Assembly: GCA_014773175.1 (NCBI GenBank)
Contig: VXCM01001291.1
Span: 1 to 64,000, forward strand
DNA from: Lucifuga dentata
Taxonomy: Eukaryota; Chordata; Actinopteri; Ophidiiformes; Bythitidae
Reading direction: 5' to 3'
DNA: 64,000 nt
Position numbers and translations under genes: made by a program. Positions 41,501 through 44,500 of this stretch are shown here, piece by piece (the stretch's first letter is position 1; every line of letters starts with the position of its first letter). The notes below the pieces were generated by a model, which had not been told where the DNA came from, did not search any database, and saw only the letters and a program-made list of their open reading frames with translations.

Positions 41501-44500
41501 CACACTGAGACCAGCTGCAGCAGAAGTAAGAATAGTTAAATTCTTCTTAGTTATACAGAAAAGCAACTCAGACCTGAGGCCTGATTAGTCTTTAGTCCTG
41601 CTCTGAGTACTAAGACCTAATCAACCAAATAAAGTAATCACTGTTTTGTTTTGTTTTTTGTCTCAGAACATCACAGGTGTCGTGGCAGCTATTTCAGACC
41701 TACTCTGTGTCAAGATTCCAAGCAGCTATGAGGTCAGCAGTACTCCAGACAGGGGCCCTCTACCAATGCTCAGTGGTCCAAGGATGGGCCCTCATGCTAT
41801 GGAACCTCGGCCTCCCATGCATTTCCAGGGATGTGGTGACACTGGAGGTCAGGGGAGGCCACTCCAAATCATAAGGCCAGGTGGAGTGCAAGGGATGATG
41901 CCACAACAGCAGATACATCACCTCCGCTTCCACCCTAACAGCCCAGGTAGGGACTAAAACCCAAATTAAACAAGAGTATTGCTTATTCCCCCAAGTAGTA
42001 TAATAATGCATTTCTTGAAATAAATCATGTCTGATTTCAGCTAAATGTTATGTCAACATTTGAAAATACACAAAGCAGTGCAGCAACCTCACTACTACAA
42101 CTGTAGTTGTTTACCCCTTCATCATCCAGAGGGCGCAAATATTTCTTATTTGTTCGGGTCTGAGGGCAGCATGTAGCCCAGGTGCTGACAGGCTTCCTTA
42201 TTGATTTCAGACAGTGATTCCCTCAGCTAATGAATTAGAGTTAGCAGTCTTTGTTTGCAGCATGATTGCATACAAGCTCCCTTATTTCTGTCAAACCACG
42301 AGGCAAAACCCTATCGAAGGCCTTTTTTTTTATTAGCACAAATACATTTGGATTAGAAAATGCACAACTCACAAAAAAAGCATAAGGCTGGGGTCATTTG
42401 CCTCAATTGTGAAGTGTCAGTTCTTTTCTTCTGTAATAGTGTTTATTTTCCATGCTAATAATTGTCAGATTTAAAAATTATAGTCATTATCCGAGGACGT
42501 ACTCAGAAACGGATACCATTTTTTAAAACATGCATTCTGTTTCTGTAGGCTCAGCTCTAGTTAGAGGCCAGAAGACCCCTGGCAGCCCTGGTAGTAAACC
42601 TCAGTGGTGCTGCCACTGTAAAGTGGTGGTCCTGGGAAATGGAGTGAAGAAATCCATTAAAGACCTCCCTGCCCACATGAAGGTAGGTTAATCAGTTACA
42701 CCTACTGTAGGTACTCTTCAAAGTAGCAGGGTGGTACTGTAAGTAAGCAGACCAACCTTCCTGGAGTATTTGGCCTGAATGATATTGTTACTCTGCAATC
42801 ACAGAAAAAAATACTACTATTAACTTATTTTTGAAATTGCTTTAATAATGTTACATTACGATTTAAAGTTGAAGATCTCTCTCTCTCTTGCTGGAAATGA
42901 GATGTTATGGACTCAGTAATACAGAAGTAAGTAGAAAATACATTTAAATACAGTAGGTGGAGAAAACAAGTAACAAGATTTGGGTTTTTATGTCATTCTT
43001 TGTTGTTTTTATAATATAATAGTGATTGTTATTTGTTGTGATGTTGCACCAAAGGCTCTGCAACAACATGCTTTGATTGTATATAATTCAAACAACTATG
43101 GATCATTCTTGGTATTGGTATTCCTAGGGGCCACTGTATAGACAGGCCATTACCAGATGCCCAGACATTACATCAGAGGATTTATAATCCACTTTTAGTT
43201 TGAAGGTTCACACACATCTACATACTGCATTTACTAAACACAGAGCGCTATGGTGGTAATGCATACAGTATATCCTTAATTATGCATACAGTATATCCTG
43301 TAATTATGTAAATTATTCCTCCTGGGGTGAAGTCCATTTCAGATCAATTAGTGGGTTAAGCAGCATGCCCTATGACTCAAGTCTTAAGGGTATTTTTGAT
43401 TATTTAAATATTGTAGATTTTTCTTATATTTATTTTATAACTCTTTTAAATATCAGTTAAATTTAAGAAGTTCACAGTTGGTCAGTCTGTATTACTTCAT
43501 TCTTTGTTCAGGCTATTAATGCTTTGAATTCTCTCACTAGGACTTTGAAGGTCATTTGAAAGCTGGAGAAGACTTGGTCTTCTGCAGTCACAGCTGTTTC
43601 CTTCTTTATTCTTCATCCTCACCCTCACAATCCAGATCAACCACAGAAAACAAGGTCTGTCTGACTAAAGCCCATCCATTAACCACATACATCAGAATCA
43701 GTATAAATAATAAGCAACTAACTGGACATCATCGTTATGGTTTCATTGTCTTTTCAGGAATCAGTGGCCCTTCTCCCAGACTCTGAGCAGAAAGAGAGTC
43801 TTTCTAAAGCCCAGCACCAGTACAGCAACAACATGTCTTCACTGGATGTTCATTGCCTGGCCCAGCTTCAGCCTAAGCAGTCTCCCCCCTCTACCCCTCC
43901 TATCCCTTTCCCCATGGCAAGCGACACACCCAAGACAGGGATGAAGTCTGATGCCATCAAAGTGACGGTGAAGCTGAAGGCCCGGCCAAGGGCCCACCAC
44001 CATGATGGCTGGCACCAGGGAAAGAGACAGAAGGGTCTCCGCTGGAGGAAATGGACTGTCCAGGTGCTGGCGCCAAGGGGGAACTCTCAACTCCCAGATG
44101 AGGACAAAATTGATGAGCTTCTGAAGAAACTGGGGGCTTCTTTGCGTCCCCCTGTCTCACTTCAGGACCAGAGACGTTGCTGTTTTTGCCACCAGCTTGG
44201 AGACGGGATCACCGATGGCCCTGCTAGGCTTCTTAACCTAGATCTTGATGTATGGGTTCACCTAAACTGTGCACTGTGGTCAACTGAGGTCTATGAAACT
44301 CAGGCTGGTGCCCTCATTAACGTGGACCTGGCACTGCGTCGTGGCCAAACAATACGCTGTGCCTACTGCCAGCAGACTGGTGCCACCAGTGGCTGTCACC
44401 GGCTGCGCTGTACCAGTGTCTACCATTTCACCTGTGCTCTCCAAGCTCAGTGTACCTTCTTCAAGGACAAGACCATGTTATGTCATGCCCACAGGCCCAG